Numbered from the stretch's first letter, positions 8,026 through 17,059 are shown. The stretch: 64,000 bases of DNA from RGIG4608 sp045635885 (GCA_045635885.1 JAZTWO010000065.1:4360-68359), one strand, 5' to 3'. A program made the numbers and translations. Notes: a model not told the origin generated them from the letters alone.

Positions 8026-10197
8026 TCAAATTCTTCTGATTTTTTGATTTTCTTGGGCGGGGGTGTGATTTTTGTATGCGTTTATCACGCAATCGACATC
8101 TTTTGCGCTTTCGGTTGAGAAAATGAAGTGGCAATTTGTGATTTTGGCACGGGAAAGCTCGTCTTCTCTATCAGCCATATAGGTGGGGGCGCTATTATAT
8201 ATCACATTGCGGTGTTCGAATTCACGCAAAATGGGGAAGGAAATTCCTCTTCTATCTATAATGATTGCTTGACCCTTTTCACAATTTTCGCAGCTTGTTA
8301 CTTCCTTTGAAACGCATTTTTCAAGGAGCATAAGGGGAATTCTGCCATAAATTATTGCAGAAGTGTCGCCCTTGACATCACGAATTTGTGGGATTGTGAG
8401 CTCGGGGGAGAGAATTATGTTTTCAATGCCGAGATTTTCAAGTTTTGTGACGGTTTCGTTATTATAAACGTTGAAACGGAAGTCACCGTGAACGGTAAAT
8501 CCGAGTTCTTTTGCGAGCTCAAGCGCACCGAGGTTGCCGACAAGGGCATATTTTGCTCCGTTTTGCTTTGCTTTTTGGAGCATTGATTTAACCTTTGCAA
8601 TTTCGCTATCCAAAATCACGGGTGGGAGAATAATTCCCTCGCACTCACCGTTATAATTTTGGAGCGGGAGATAGATTATATCAAAATAATCTTGTGCGAT
8701 ACTTGTGATTTGGTTGGGGTGATAAAATCTTGCCGAGCGCATTGTCTTTTTCTCGCTTTGGGGAGTGGTTGGAAGGTATTTGTCGAAGCCAACTCGCTCT
8801 TTCTGCTCGCCCTTGAGTGCTTCTTCAAGCATTTGGCACGCATTTCTGCGCAATTCGTTGAGGGCGGAGATGGGGAGCATAACCGTATCGTCATACGCAA
8901 GGGAAAAATCTGCAAGTTCAAAACGCGTAGCACCGAATTTGGTGAGATTTTTTTTGATATTTTCGGGAGAGAGGGGGGCATTTACTGCTTTTTCGGGGAT
9001 TTGACCATAGGCGGTAATCTCAACTTCTTCGCACGTGAGGGTTAATTCGATTGGCCTGTCGAGATAAATGCGTGCAAAGGCATTGATTTTTGTCTTTTTG
9101 GGGGTTATTTCATCAATTTTCTCGCTTGAATAGAGGGTGGTTTTGGAAATGCTCTTTTCTTCGTCACTTCTGATGCCGAGCATTGATGAATTTATTTTTC
9201 TGTTATAGTAGCCCTGTGTGAATCCACCACGGGAGAACACTCTTGCAAGGGCGGATAATTCTTCGACGGTGGCGTTTTTGCCCTCGTCAAGAAGGGTGCG
9301 AAAGGCACGAACTACACCGTAAACGTATTCGGGGGATTTCATTCTGCCCTCGATTTTAAGTGACTGAACTCCGCAGTCGATAAGGTCGGTGATGTGTCCC
9401 GCCAATGACAAATCCTTTAAGGAGAGGGGGTAGCTCTGCTTTCCGTTTTCGTCGGTGTAGGGGAGGCGGCAGGGTTGGGCACATTCGCCACGGTTTCCAC
9501 TTCGTCCACCAACGATTGATGAGAAAAGACATTGTCCTGAATGGCATACGCAGAGCGCACCGTGGGTGAACATTTCAATTTCGATGGGAGAATTTTTAAC
9601 AAGGTATTCTATATCGTCCTTGGGCAATTCTCTTGCGCAAACCATTCTTGAAAAGCCGTGATTTGCAAGTAACTGCGCCTGTGCAAGATTATGTCCCGAC
9701 ATCTGCGTTGATGCGTGAAGCTCAAGGTTTGGCAAATGCTTATGAATGGCTGCAGCTCCACCAATGTCTGCAACAATGAGTGCGTCTGCACCTGCTTTAT
9801 ACACAAATTCTGCAAAGCGAAGATAATCCTCAAGCTCACGGTTGTGAACAAGGGTGTTTAGCGTGATATACGCCTTTCTGCCACAGGAGTGCAGCATATC
9901 AATTGCCTGTTTTAACTCTTCGTTAGAGAAGTTTTTGGCATTAATTCTTGCGTTAAAATCGCCACCACCAAAATAGACCGCATCTGCACCACCTGCAATT
10001 GCCGCCTTAAGTGCCTCGAAAGAGCCGGCAGGGGCGAGCAATTCGGGGAGCTTTTTGTCCGTTTTTTTATCGGTTCGTGCGATTATGGTTGCGATGTCGG
10101 TTTTGGTAATCGGCTTATCTTTATTTAATTTTAAAGCCCCACCGTTTCGTTGGGGCTTTGAGTTATTTTGTTGAAATTTGTTTCGTTTGTTTTTCAT
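8026..10197 (-). CDS. U32-family protein (peptidase U32/DUF3656)
   Basis: The protein has 723 residues. The U32 core begins at about residue 50 (KLPELLAPAGSFEAL). The conserved cysteines are present at 216, 218, 223, 239 and 243, with CHSGQC and ECAQPC motifs, and LKIEGRMKSPEYVY follows. A DUF3656-like C-terminal region follows. Family members once called collagenases are now linked to prephenate-dependent hydroxylation of tRNA or rRNA (TrhP, RlhA), probably through iron-sulfur chemistry. The first 50 residues are Lys/Asn-rich, lack homologous features, have no good ribosome site, and their mRNA contains a GGGGCTTT hairpin. No other standard start codon exists before the core. It sits six bases after zapA. 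Confidence 0.85.
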   Translation of the reverse strand: MKNKRNKFQQNNSKPQRNGGALKLNKDKPITKTDIATIIARTDKKTDKKLPELLAPAGSFEALKAAIAGGADAVYFGGGDFNARINAKNFSNEELKQAIDMLHSCGRKAYITLNTLVHNRELEDYLRFAEFVYKAGADALIVADIGGAAAIHKHLPNLELHASTQMSGHNLAQAQLLANHGFSRMVCARELPKDDIEYLVKNSPIEIEMFTHGALCVCHSGQCLFSSIVGGRSGNRGECAQPCRLPYTDENGKQSYPLSLKDLSLAGHITDLIDCGVQSLKIEGRMKSPEYVYGVVRAFRTLLDEGKNATVEELSALARVFSRGGFTQGYYNRKINSSMLGIRSDEEKSISKTTLYSSEKIDEITPKKTKINAFARIYLDRPIELTLTCEEVEITAYGQIPEKAVNAPLSPENIKKNLTKFGATRFELADFSLAYDDTVMLPISALNELRRNACQMLEEALKGEQKERVGFDKYLPTTPQSEKKTMRSARFYHPNQITSIAQDYFDIIYLPLQNYNGECEGIILPPVILDSEIAKVKSMLQKAKQNGAKYALVGNLGALELAKELGFTVHGDFRFNVYNNETVTKLENLGIENIILSPELTIPQIRDVKGDTSAIIYGRIPLMLLEKCVSKEVTSCENCEKGQAIIIDRRGISFPILREFEHRNVIYNSAPTYMADREDELSRAKITNCHFIFSTESAKDVDCVINAYKNHTPAQENQKIRRI

Positions 10198-10203
10198 TCT
10201 AAA

Positions 10204-10929
10204 TTAGATGTCGTCAAAAGAAATCATGTCGAACATTGCACGAACCTTTTTCTTTTTGAGCATTACCTTGGGCTTTTCTGCTGCAGGAGCTTCGGGGGCG
10301 GGTGCTTCTTCAGAGGGAGTTTCTTCAACTGCTTCTTCAACTGCTTCTTCAACGGGAGCTTCTTCGGTAGGGTCTTCTTCAACAACCTCTTCGACGGTTT
10401 CTTCAATGGGAGTTTCTTCGGTTGCTTCTTCAGAGGGAGTTTCTTCGATTGTTTCTTCAACAACCTCTTCAACAACCTCTTCCACAACCTCTTCAACAAC
10501 TTCTTCAACTACCTCTTCAACTACTTCTTCAACTACTTCTTCTGCGTTGATTTCGTCGAGGCGAATTTGATCGGCAGATGCTTTTTTTGTTGCTTTGCTT
10601 GTTGTTGCGCTTAACGTTGAACGAAGTGTTTCAAGCTCTCTTTCAAGGGCTGCAATTTCTCTTGCGGCGGATTCGTTAAGAATGTTAAGGCGTTCAACCT
10701 CACAATTAAGATTTTTAATTGTTTTCTGAAGCTCGATTTTTGCCGCACAATAATCAAGGCAAACAAGAATTGCCGCATTTGCTCGTGAACATTCGCCTTT
10801 GCTATGTAAATAGATTTCACGAATCTTTCTGTCAACGATACCAACTATGGCATCAATGTTTTCACGAGGCTCGTCTGTGATAATATTAATCTCGGAATTT
10901 GCAACTGTAAGAGTGTATCTCTGTTTCAT
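10204..10929 (-). CDS. zapA: ZapA-like cell division protein with acidic repeat tail
   Basis: Residues 1-85 match ZapA, the FtsZ-ring stabiliser: a short strand region followed by helices (SRANAAILVCLDYCAAKIEL). A coiled coil continues to about residue 105. Unlike usual ZapA proteins of about 90-130 residues, this one has 241. Residues 130-210 are a low-complexity acidic tract of EEVVEE and TPSEE/TPIEE units, ending in a basic-then-acidic tail (MLKKKKVRAMF...FDDI). At DNA level the tract is an imperfect short tandem array, so its length may vary between strains. The start is ATG at 10929 behind GGAGG. It precedes the U32 gene, a pairing common in Clostridia. Confidence 0.85.
   Translation of the reverse strand: MKQRYTLTVANSEINIITDEPRENIDAIVGIVDRKIREIYLHSKGECSRANAAILVCLDYCAAKIELQKTIKNLNCEVERLNILNESAAREIAALERELETLRSTLSATTSKATKKASADQIRLDEINAEEVVEEVVEEVVEEVVEEVVEEVVEEVVEETIEETPSEEATEETPIEETVEEVVEEDPTEEAPVEEAVEEAVEETPSEEAPAPEAPAAEKPKVMLKKKKVRAMFDMISFDDI
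10305..10545. repeat. Tandem 6/12-bp coding repeats in zapA
   Basis: Imperfect tandem units of (A/T)CTTCAACAAC type on the plus strand encode the EEVV and EE-rich tail. This is a slippage-prone coding microsatellite, not a CRISPR array: there are no unique spacers. Confidence 0.8.
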
Positions 10930-10974
10930 AATGGAAAACCTCCAAATCATTTTTTTAAAAAACTGTTTTTGCTC

Positions 10975-11003
10975 TTGAAAAAAAGAGTAAAAAGTAGTAT
11001 AAT
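10975..11003 (+). promoter_or_regulatory. Promoter of the CDF transporter gene
   Basis: TTGAAA (10975-10980), 17-base spacer, TATAAT (10998-11003). Confidence 0.65.
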
Positions 11004-11108
11004 AAATATAACTGTATTAATTATAATACATAAAATCGATTTTGAAAAGGGTTTATGCTAAAATTTTTCAAAAAAAATTAAAAAAACATAAAAAATGAGG
11101 TCTTTTTC

Positions 11109-12269
11109 TTGACAAATTTACTTATTAAGCTATTCGTTAAGGATTTTGACGACGTCAAAAGCAGATCCGTGCGCCAAAATTATGGCACAATGACGAGCAT
11201 TGTTGGAATTATTATCAACTTTTTGCTCTTTGTTGGCAAGTTTGCCGTGGGTACGCTTTTTGGTTCGGTGGCGATTTCTGCGGATGCTATTAACAATCTT
11301 TCTGATGCGGGCTCATCCTTTATCTCGCTAATCAGCTTTAAAATTTCATCAAAGCCTGCCGACCGTGAGCATCCTTTTGGACATGCACGAATCGAATACA
11401 TTGCCTCGATGGCGGTTGGGGTTATTGTTATTTTTATCGGCTTTGATTTATTGAAGGAATCGTTCTTTAAAATTTTGACTCCGAGTCCCATGACCAAGAG
11501 CTTTATTGTTCTTGTGGTGCTTGGTGTTTCAATTTTGGCAAAGCTTTGGCTTGGGATTTTTTATCGCAGTATTGCAAAGAAAATCAATTCCGAGATTTTA
11601 AAGGCGGCAAGTGCTGACAGTTTTTCTGACGTGCTTTCAACAGGTGCTACGCTTATTTCTGCGGTTATTTGGATGACTTTGGATTTGAATATCGACGCAT
11701 ACGTTGGTCTTGTGGTTTCGATTTTCATTATTATTGCAGGACTTAAAATTCTTAATGAGAACAAAAATATCATACTTGGCTCTGCGCCCGACGAAGAAAT
11801 TATTGGATTGATTAAAGAAAAGGCGCTTGAGGACCATAGAATTATTGGTATTCACGATCTTATGGTGCATTCATACGGCGCAGGGGCGACTATTGCTTCT
11901 TTTCATGCCGAGGTTGACGGAAAAAGCAACTTTTTTGAGGTGCATGACTTGATTGACAATATTGAAAAGCAGCTTTATTCCGAATACAACATCACCTGCA
12001 CAATACACATGGACCCTGTGGTGACGGATGATGAAAAAATTAACGCATTGAAATTAAAGGTTGATGGCGCAGTGAAGTCGGTTGGTGAAAACCTTCGTTT
12101 TCACGATTTCAGATGTGTTGAAGGTCCAACACACACAAATCTTATTTTTGACATTGAAATCCCCTTTGAAGAAAAGAGGGGGAACAAGGAAATTCTTGCG
12201 CTTGTAGAGGCGGAGATTAAGAAAATCGACAAAACTTATTTTGTCGTTATTAACGTTGACAGAGTTTGA
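11109..12269 (+). CDS. Cation diffusion facilitator (CDF) metal transporter
   Basis: This 386-residue metal/proton antiporter exports divalent cations such as Zn2+, Fe2+ or Mn2+. The signature SADAINNLSDAGSS in helix 2 and HPFGHARIEYIA between helices 2 and 3 are clear; the first supplies site-A aspartates. Helices occupy roughly residues 30-215 and a cytoplasmic ferredoxin-like domain follows with HSYGAG and TIHMDP motifs. The start is a TTG eight bases after GAGG. The C-terminal region is longer than in the smallest members, as in many Firmicutes. The metal cannot be told from sequence. It may be cotranscribed with mreB, 30 bases downstream. Confidence 0.92.
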   Translation: MTNLLIKLFVKDFDDVKSRSVRQNYGTMTSIVGIIINFLLFVGKFAVGTLFGSVAISADAINNLSDAGSSFISLISFKISSKPADREHPFGHARIEYIASMAVGVIVIFIGFDLLKESFFKILTPSPMTKSFIVLVVLGVSILAKLWLGIFYRSIAKKINSEILKAASADSFSDVLSTGATLISAVIWMTLDLNIDAYVGLVVSIFIIIAGLKILNENKNIILGSAPDEEIIGLIKEKALEDHRIIGIHDLMVHSYGAGATIASFHAEVDGKSNFFEVHDLIDNIEKQLYSEYNITCTIHMDPVVTDDEKINALKLKVDGAVKSVGENLRFHDFRCVEGPTHTNLIFDIEIPFEEKRGNKEILALVEAEIKKIDKTYFVVINVDRV

Positions 12270-12299
12270 TACATAAAAATTTTCGAAAGGGGGTAAAAT

Positions 12300-13301
12300 A
12301 TGGCAAGACGTATTGGCATTGATCTTGGATCGGCAAACACTTTGATTTATCTTGAGGAAGCGGGAATAATTCTTTCTGTTCCCACGGTTATTTCTATAGA
12401 CAAAAATAGCGGCAAGGATCTTTGCGTTGGTGTAAACGCCAAAAAGATGCTTGGCAAAACCCCGAAAAATATAAAGGTGTCGCGTCCTGTAAGAGAAGGT
12501 GTTATTGCCGATATGGATGATACAACCTTGCTTATCTCCAGGTTGCTTGAAAAGGCGGAGCTTGTTTCTTTCCTTTCAAGGCCAGATGCGTACGTTTGTG
12601 TTCCAAGCAAATGTACCGAGGTTGAGCGACGTGCGGTGCAAACTGCCATTTATGAGGCAGGAACAAGAAATGTCAGTCTTGTTCAAGAGCCATTGGCTGC
12701 AGCCATTGGTGCAGGACTCAAGGTTCTTAGCGCAAAGGGTTGCATGATTGTCGACATTGGAGAGGGAACAACTGAGAGTGCAGTTATTAGCCGTGGCGAT
12801 ATTGTGGTTTCTCGCTCACAAAAGATTGCAGGCGCAAATCTTGACAAAGCGATTATCAACTATTTCCACAATGAACGTAGAATTGAAATTGGCGAGCTCA
12901 CTGCAGAAAGACTTAAAATTAAGCTTGCAACTGCACATCCTAAAATTGACAGGGGAGAGGCGCAGGTTATTGGAAGAAATCTTAACAACGGTATGGTTAT
13001 TTCTTCAACTGCGACAAGCAAGGAAATTTATTATGCGATTAAGCCCGCATTGGCTTCGATTGTTCATCAAATTAAACTTACGCTTGAGGCAACTCCTCCT
13101 GAACTGACAAGTGACGTTTGTGAAAATGGAATTGTGCTTACGGGTGGTGGCGCTTTGATTCCTGGACTTGCGGAATACATTAGCTCTGAACTTAGAATCA
13201 AGGTAAGTGTTGCTCCAAAACCTCTTGAAAGTGTTTGCGTTGGTATTGGCAGAATGATTGAGAGTCGTGGCGAGCTTAATAAAATTTTGTATAGAGATTG
13301 A
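12300..13301 (+). CDS. mreB: MreB/Mbl-family actin-like protein
   Basis: The bacterial actin guides lateral cell-wall synthesis at the inner face of the membrane; 333 residues. The phosphate-1 motif is IDLGSANTLIY at residues 7-17. The phosphate-2 motif is VDIGEGTTESAVIS, with Glu where most MreB proteins have Gly. The adenosine motif is VLTGGGALIPGL. The usual mreC and mreD partners are absent, so this is probably an additional paralogue (Mbl- or MreBH-like) rather than the mreBCD copy. An AAAGGGGG ribosome site precedes ATG. It lies between a metal exporter and an MBOAT acyltransferase, which might link it to envelope modification. Confidence 0.92.
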   Translation: MARRIGIDLGSANTLIYLEEAGIILSVPTVISIDKNSGKDLCVGVNAKKMLGKTPKNIKVSRPVREGVIADMDDTTLLISRLLEKAELVSFLSRPDAYVCVPSKCTEVERRAVQTAIYEAGTRNVSLVQEPLAAAIGAGLKVLSAKGCMIVDIGEGTTESAVISRGDIVVSRSQKIAGANLDKAIINYFHNERRIEIGELTAERLKIKLATAHPKIDRGEAQVIGRNLNNGMVISSTATSKEIYYAIKPALASIVHQIKLTLEATPPELTSDVCENGIVLTGGGALIPGLAEYISSELRIKVSVAPKPLESVCVGIGRMIESRGELNKILYRD

Positions 13302-13329
13302 ATTATTATTTTAAAGAAAGGGATTGGAT

Positions 13330-14766
13330 ATGGTATTTTCATCAAACGAGTTTTTGTTTTTATATTTGCCCCTTTCTTTTATTTTGTATTTTATTACTCC
13401 CATAAAATTCAGAAACCTTGCACTTTTTATTGTTAGCTTGGTGTTCTATGGTTGGGAAAAGCCAATTTACCTTTTGATAATGCTTTTTATCATTGTGGTA
13501 AACTATGTTTTTGGCTATCTGATTGACAGCGCAGGCGAGGATGCTTCAAAGAAAAAGAAGATGTTGATTATCGGTGTTGCGATAAATATTGCGACGCTTG
13601 GATTTTTTAAATACACTGACTTTTTGATTACAACTCTTGCACGAATTCCGTTTCTCTCTTCACTTGAGCCGATTGGAATTGCGCTCCCGATTGGAATTTC
13701 GTTTTATACCTTCCAATCAATGTCATATATAATCGACGTTTACAGGGGTACGTCAACTGTTCAAAAGAAGTTTAGTAACTTCGGCGCGTACGTTTCTATG
13801 TTCCCCCAATTGATTGCGGGCCCGATTGTTCGCTATTCGGACGTGGATAGGGAGCTTAACGAAAGAAAGCACACGCTTGATGAGAGTGCGGATGGCGCAC
13901 GTCGATTTGTTGTCGGCCTTGCCAAAAAGGTGCTTCTTGCCGACACTGCCGGCGCTATGTGGGAGCAGATTAGGGATATTCCGAGAGGTGAAGCGAGTGT
14001 GCTGATCTTGTGGCTTGGAATTATTCTTTATGCATTCCAAATTTATTTTGATTTTTCGGGATATTCTGATATGGCTATTGGGCTTGGTAAAATTCTTGGC
14101 TTCCATTTCCCCGAAAACTTCAATTATCCCTATATTTCAAAGAGTATTACAGAATTTTGGAGAAGATGGCACATCACTCTTTCGACTTGGTTTAAGGAGT
14201 ACGTTTACATTCCCCTTGGTGGCAACCGCAAGGGAACAAAGCGTCTTGTTTTGAATTTGCTCATAGTTTGGGCATTGACGGGGCTTTGGCACGGTGCTTC
14301 TTGGAACTTTGTTTTGTGGGGCTTATATTATTTTGCTTTGCTGGTGATAGAAAAACTATTTTTGTCGAAGTGGCTTGAGAAAATTCCTGCGGCACTTGGT
14401 CATATCTATGCTTTGTTTTTCATTTTGATTGGTTGGCTCATTTTCTATTTCAAGAGTGATCTTGGTGGGCTTAAGGAATTTTCATCATATCTTTGCGCTA
14501 TGCTTGGTCTTTCGGGCTTGCCCTTGGCAAATGGGGAATTCACCTACGTTTTTGTTAGAAATTTGTTCCTTATCTTTGTTCTTTGCTTTGCTTGCACGCC
14601 CTATCCAAAGGAGCTTTTTGCAAGCGTGAAGGCAAAGATGAACGGAGAGGGTAAAAGGTTTATTTTTACCGTTGTGTTTGATATTTTGATTGTTGCAATT
14701 TTTGCTCTTTGCATTGTGTATATTTCATCTTCGGAATACAGACCGAATATTTATTTTGAATTTTAG
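13330..14766 (+). CDS. MBOAT-family O-acyltransferase (AlgI/DltB-like)
   Basis: The protein is a 478-residue polytopic O-acyltransferase that moves acyl (often acetyl) groups across the membrane onto an extracellular polymer. The family signatures are clear: FRRW-like EFWRRWHITLSTWF with His near 281, and TGLWHGASWNF with the presumed catalytic His near 321. PQLIAGPIVRY and FDFSGYSDMAIG are also typical of AlgI. I use ATG at 13330, seven bases after GAAAGGG, rather than the upstream TTG. An AlgJ/AlgX-type SGNH partner usually follows such genes; none does here, so the acceptor polymer is unknown. Confidence 0.9.
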   Translation: MVFSSNEFLFLYLPLSFILYFITPIKFRNLALFIVSLVFYGWEKPIYLLIMLFIIVVNYVFGYLIDSAGEDASKKKKMLIIGVAINIATLGFFKYTDFLITTLARIPFLSSLEPIGIALPIGISFYTFQSMSYIIDVYRGTSTVQKKFSNFGAYVSMFPQLIAGPIVRYSDVDRELNERKHTLDESADGARRFVVGLAKKVLLADTAGAMWEQIRDIPRGEASVLILWLGIILYAFQIYFDFSGYSDMAIGLGKILGFHFPENFNYPYISKSITEFWRRWHITLSTWFKEYVYIPLGGNRKGTKRLVLNLLIVWALTGLWHGASWNFVLWGLYYFALLVIEKLFLSKWLEKIPAALGHIYALFFILIGWLIFYFKSDLGGLKEFSSYLCAMLGLSGLPLANGEFTYVFVRNLFLIFVLCFACTPYPKELFASVKAKMNGEGKRFIFTVVFDILIVAIFALCIVYISSSEYRPNIYFEF

Positions 14767-14777
14767 GGGGACGGGAT

Positions 14778-15119
14778 ATGGAGCAGTTAGAAAAAAAGCT
14801 TTTTACCAAAAATGATGCCTCGTTTATTTGTGCTCACTGTGGAAAAGAGGTTAAGCCCCTTGGATATTCATCAAGAAATCACTGTCCTTTTTGCTTGTGG
14901 TCTCTCCACGTTGACAACAACCCCGGTGACCGTGAAAACACCTGCCGTGCACCGATGGAGCCGATTTTTGCGGAGGTTGATTCCAAAAAAGGCTTTGTTA
15001 TTGTGCATAAGTGCACAAAATGTGGCGAGATTAAGCGCAATCGCTCGGCACATGAGGCGAGTGTGCAGCCCGACAACAGAATGTTGCTTATAAAATTGAC
15101 TGCAGGTCAAAGAAGTTAA
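14778..15119 (+). CDS. RNHCP-domain zinc protein
   Basis: This 113-residue protein is named for its RNHCPFCLWSLHVD motif (about residues 33-46). Four CxxC/H-type knuckles are visible: CAHCG, HCPFC, and later KCTKCG, so it probably binds zinc. The function of the family is not established; RNA binding has been guessed. It starts 11 bases after the MBOAT stop behind GGGGGAC and ends at a shared bidirectional terminator. Confidence 0.85.
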   Translation: MEQLEKKLFTKNDASFICAHCGKEVKPLGYSSRNHCPFCLWSLHVDNNPGDRENTCRAPMEPIFAEVDSKKGFVIVHKCTKCGEIKRNRSAHEASVQPDNRMLLIKLTAGQRS

Positions 15120-15125
15120 ATAACA

Positions 15126-15153
15126 AAGACGGACTTGAAAAGTCCGTCTTTTG
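15126..15153. terminator. Bidirectional terminator
   Basis: AAGACGGACT TGAA AAGTCCGTCTT with T runs on both strands lies between convergent genes. Confidence 0.85.
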
Positions 15154-15154
15154 T

Positions 15155-16018
15155 TTATTTTTCAGTTTCTGTTTCTGAAATTTCTTCGATTTCTTCTATT
15201 TCTTGAATTGGGGAGTTGAGTTCGTCCCATTCTTTCTTTGAATAGAAGCTTGCGTTATTCGCAAATCGAACAAGCTCAAGGGCGACGATAATGGATATTA
15301 TCAAAACGATTATCATTTGATAAAATCTTGTATTGTCCCCAAAATTATTTTTGTGGTGGGCGATAATGTATGCCACTGAAAGAGAAATGCCTGTGTGGAG
15401 TGTGATGAGCATTGAAAAGAAATGCCATCTTGAATGCGTTCCCTCATAAAGTCTTTTTGCTTCATATAATATATACGTCATAAATGCCATTGAAAATACT
15501 GAAAAAAGTATATTTTCCACCGAATTGACGTGACGCATATAATTTGAATTATTTAAAAGCATTGTTATTATGGGGAAGAGTGCGGATGCGTAGGTGAGAA
15601 TGATTTTTGTGCTGCTTGATTTATATCCGTTTTTGGCATTACAAATCAAAACGTAAATTGCGAAAGCGAACGCACCGTAAAAGCTCCAGATGAGGATTAT
15701 GCTTGTGAATTTAAGAAATCCCACGAGAACTGCCACAAAAATGGCGATTGCCGCAAGCATTTGCGGGATTTGGATTGCGCCCACGTCATTTGTTGTGTAT
15801 ATTATTGTCTTTTTATTGATAATCAAGGCTGTGGCAAACGAGGTGGCAATTCCCAAAAAGTAGAGTATTGAAAAGAGAATGGGGGAAGTGCCTTGTGTGA
15901 AATACCCCTCTGTAAATTCAAAGCAACGAATGAATGCCACAGTTAAGAAAAGGGTTGAAAGGGTGGTTAATCCCACCGAGGCATATGTGAATATTTTGAT
16001 TTTTTTCTTGATGTCCAT
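15155..16018 (-). CDS. Unrecognised polytopic membrane protein
   Basis: I do not recognise this 287-residue protein. It shows about seven or eight hydrophobic segments, among them a helix at residues 8-28. The C-terminus is short, cytosolic-looking and strongly acidic (about EEIEEISETETEK). No catalytic motif is apparent. The start ATG at 16018 has GGAG six bases upstream. The open frame extends to 16495, but the extra part lacks a ribosome site and lies in the leader region of the S10 operon, so it is rejected. It stands alone and opposes the S10 operon. Confidence 0.7.
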   Translation of the reverse strand: MDIKKKIKIFTYASVGLTTLSTLFLTVAFIRCFEFTEGYFTQGTSPILFSILYFLGIATSFATALIINKKTIIYTTNDVGAIQIPQMLAAIAIFVAVLVGFLKFTSIILIWSFYGAFAFAIYVLICNAKNGYKSSSTKIILTYASALFPIITMLLNNSNYMRHVNSVENILFSVFSMAFMTYILYEAKRLYEGTHSRWHFFSMLITLHTGISLSVAYIIAHHKNNFGDNTRFYQMIIVLIISIIVALELVRFANNASFYSKKEWDELNSPIQEIEEIEEISETETEK

Positions 16019-16609
16019 ATTTTGCTCCATTAGTGATTTTACATAATTATAGACCATAATTGTTAATAAATTGTTAAAACAGAGTGATTTTGGTGATTTT
16101 TTATTAAAATGTGATAAAAAACTGTGTTTTTGAGTTAAATTTTGGGGCAAAAACCTTGTAAAAATGATAAAAATCACCTGTTTTTGTGTATGTTGTATAT
16201 TTTTGGCGGTAAAAATGTGTGAAAATTCTACGAAATCACTATATAAAAGGTCTTGATTTTGGGGCTGATATATGGTATAATTGCTCTGCTTGATATGCGA
16301 TGAAGCGAGAGGTTGCTGCGAAAGCAGGTAATTTTCGTGGAGTATGTCCGTTAAACGGGCGCAAAAATTCCTTAAAAGGTTAGGGAGCTTTGTGGATTTC
16401 CGGAGTTTGTTGGCACAAAAATGCCTCAAAGTCCGTTTTTGTAAGGAAAAACGCAAAACACCCGACACCGTGTTCAAGGAAAATGCCCCACTCAATATCG
16501 CAGGTGGCGAAAAACACTACATTTATTATATATATGCGTGTGCGAACACAATATATAGTGAACTGGTTGAAATCGCCAAAAGCGAAATCTTAAAAGGAGG
16601 CACAAGAAA
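16019..16609 (+). promoter_or_regulatory. Intergenic region and structured leader of the S10 operon
   Basis: No gene is seen in these 591 bases. The first 230 are AT-rich. From the promoter at 16253-16281 a leader RNA of about 320 bases runs to rpsJ. It contains several local stems, for example GCTGCGAAAGCAG (about 16313), GTCCGTTAAACGGGC (about 16345) and AAGTCCGTTTTTGTAAGGAAAAACGC. The length and structure suggest autogenous control by a ribosomal protein, as known for S10 operons, but I cannot assign the ligand. From memory, not checked, similar sequence precedes rpsJ in other Clostridia. Confidence 0.6.
16253..16281 (+). promoter_or_regulatory. Promoter of the S10-spc-alpha superoperon
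   Basis: TTGATT (16253-16258), 17-base spacer, TATAAT (16276-16281). Confidence 0.75.
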
Positions 16610-16921
16610 ATGGCAGTAAAGGAAAGAATCCGTGTTAGACTTAAGAGCTACGACCACAAGCTTATCGACACAGCGGCTGAAAAGATCGTTGAAGTTGCTA
16701 AGAGAAATGGCGCTACAGTTTCCGGTCCTATCCCGCTCCCCACAGAGAGAGAAATTATCACAATTCTCCGTGCGGTTCACAAATATAAGGATAGCCGTGA
16801 ACAGTTCGAGCTCAGAACACACAAAAGACTCATTGATATTCTCAAGCCCTCTGCAAAGGTTGCAGAAGCTCTTATGAATATTGAATTGCCCGCAGGCGTT
16901 GAAATCGAAGTTCAGGTTTAA
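16610..16921 (+). CDS. rpsJ: 30S ribosomal protein S10
   Basis: This 103-residue protein is first in the superoperon. The NusE/S10 core is clear: RIRVRLKSYDHKLID at the N-terminus, GPIPLPTER near residue 39, and EQFELRTHKRLIDI. S10 also serves in antitermination with NusB. AAAGGAGG precedes ATG. A 138-base gap with small stems separates it from rplC, the second longest gap within the ribosomal genes. Confidence 0.98.
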   Translation: MAVKERIRVRLKSYDHKLIDTAAEKIVEVAKRNGATVSGPIPLPTEREIITILRAVHKYKDSREQFELRTHKRLIDILKPSAKVAEALMNIELPAGVEIEVQV

Positions 16922-17059
16922 TCAAGCACTTCGTTTCATAAAATGCAAACACATTTCTAGTACAAAATTGTCGCACGGCGACACTTTTGTCGGTCAAGTT
17001 GGCGTAGCACGAAAGTGAAATACAAAGCGTCAACCAATAACCTACAGGAGGAACACAAA

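Noticed and set aside
10208..10570. Ser/Thr-rich plus-strand frame and repeat array resembling a CRISPR
   Set aside because: It is the antisense shadow of the EEVV repeats in zapA; units are 6-12 bases without unique spacers.
16019..16495. N-terminal extension of the unknown membrane protein
   Set aside because: No ribosome site; the ATG at 16018 has GGAG. The extension is antisense to the S10 promoter and leader.
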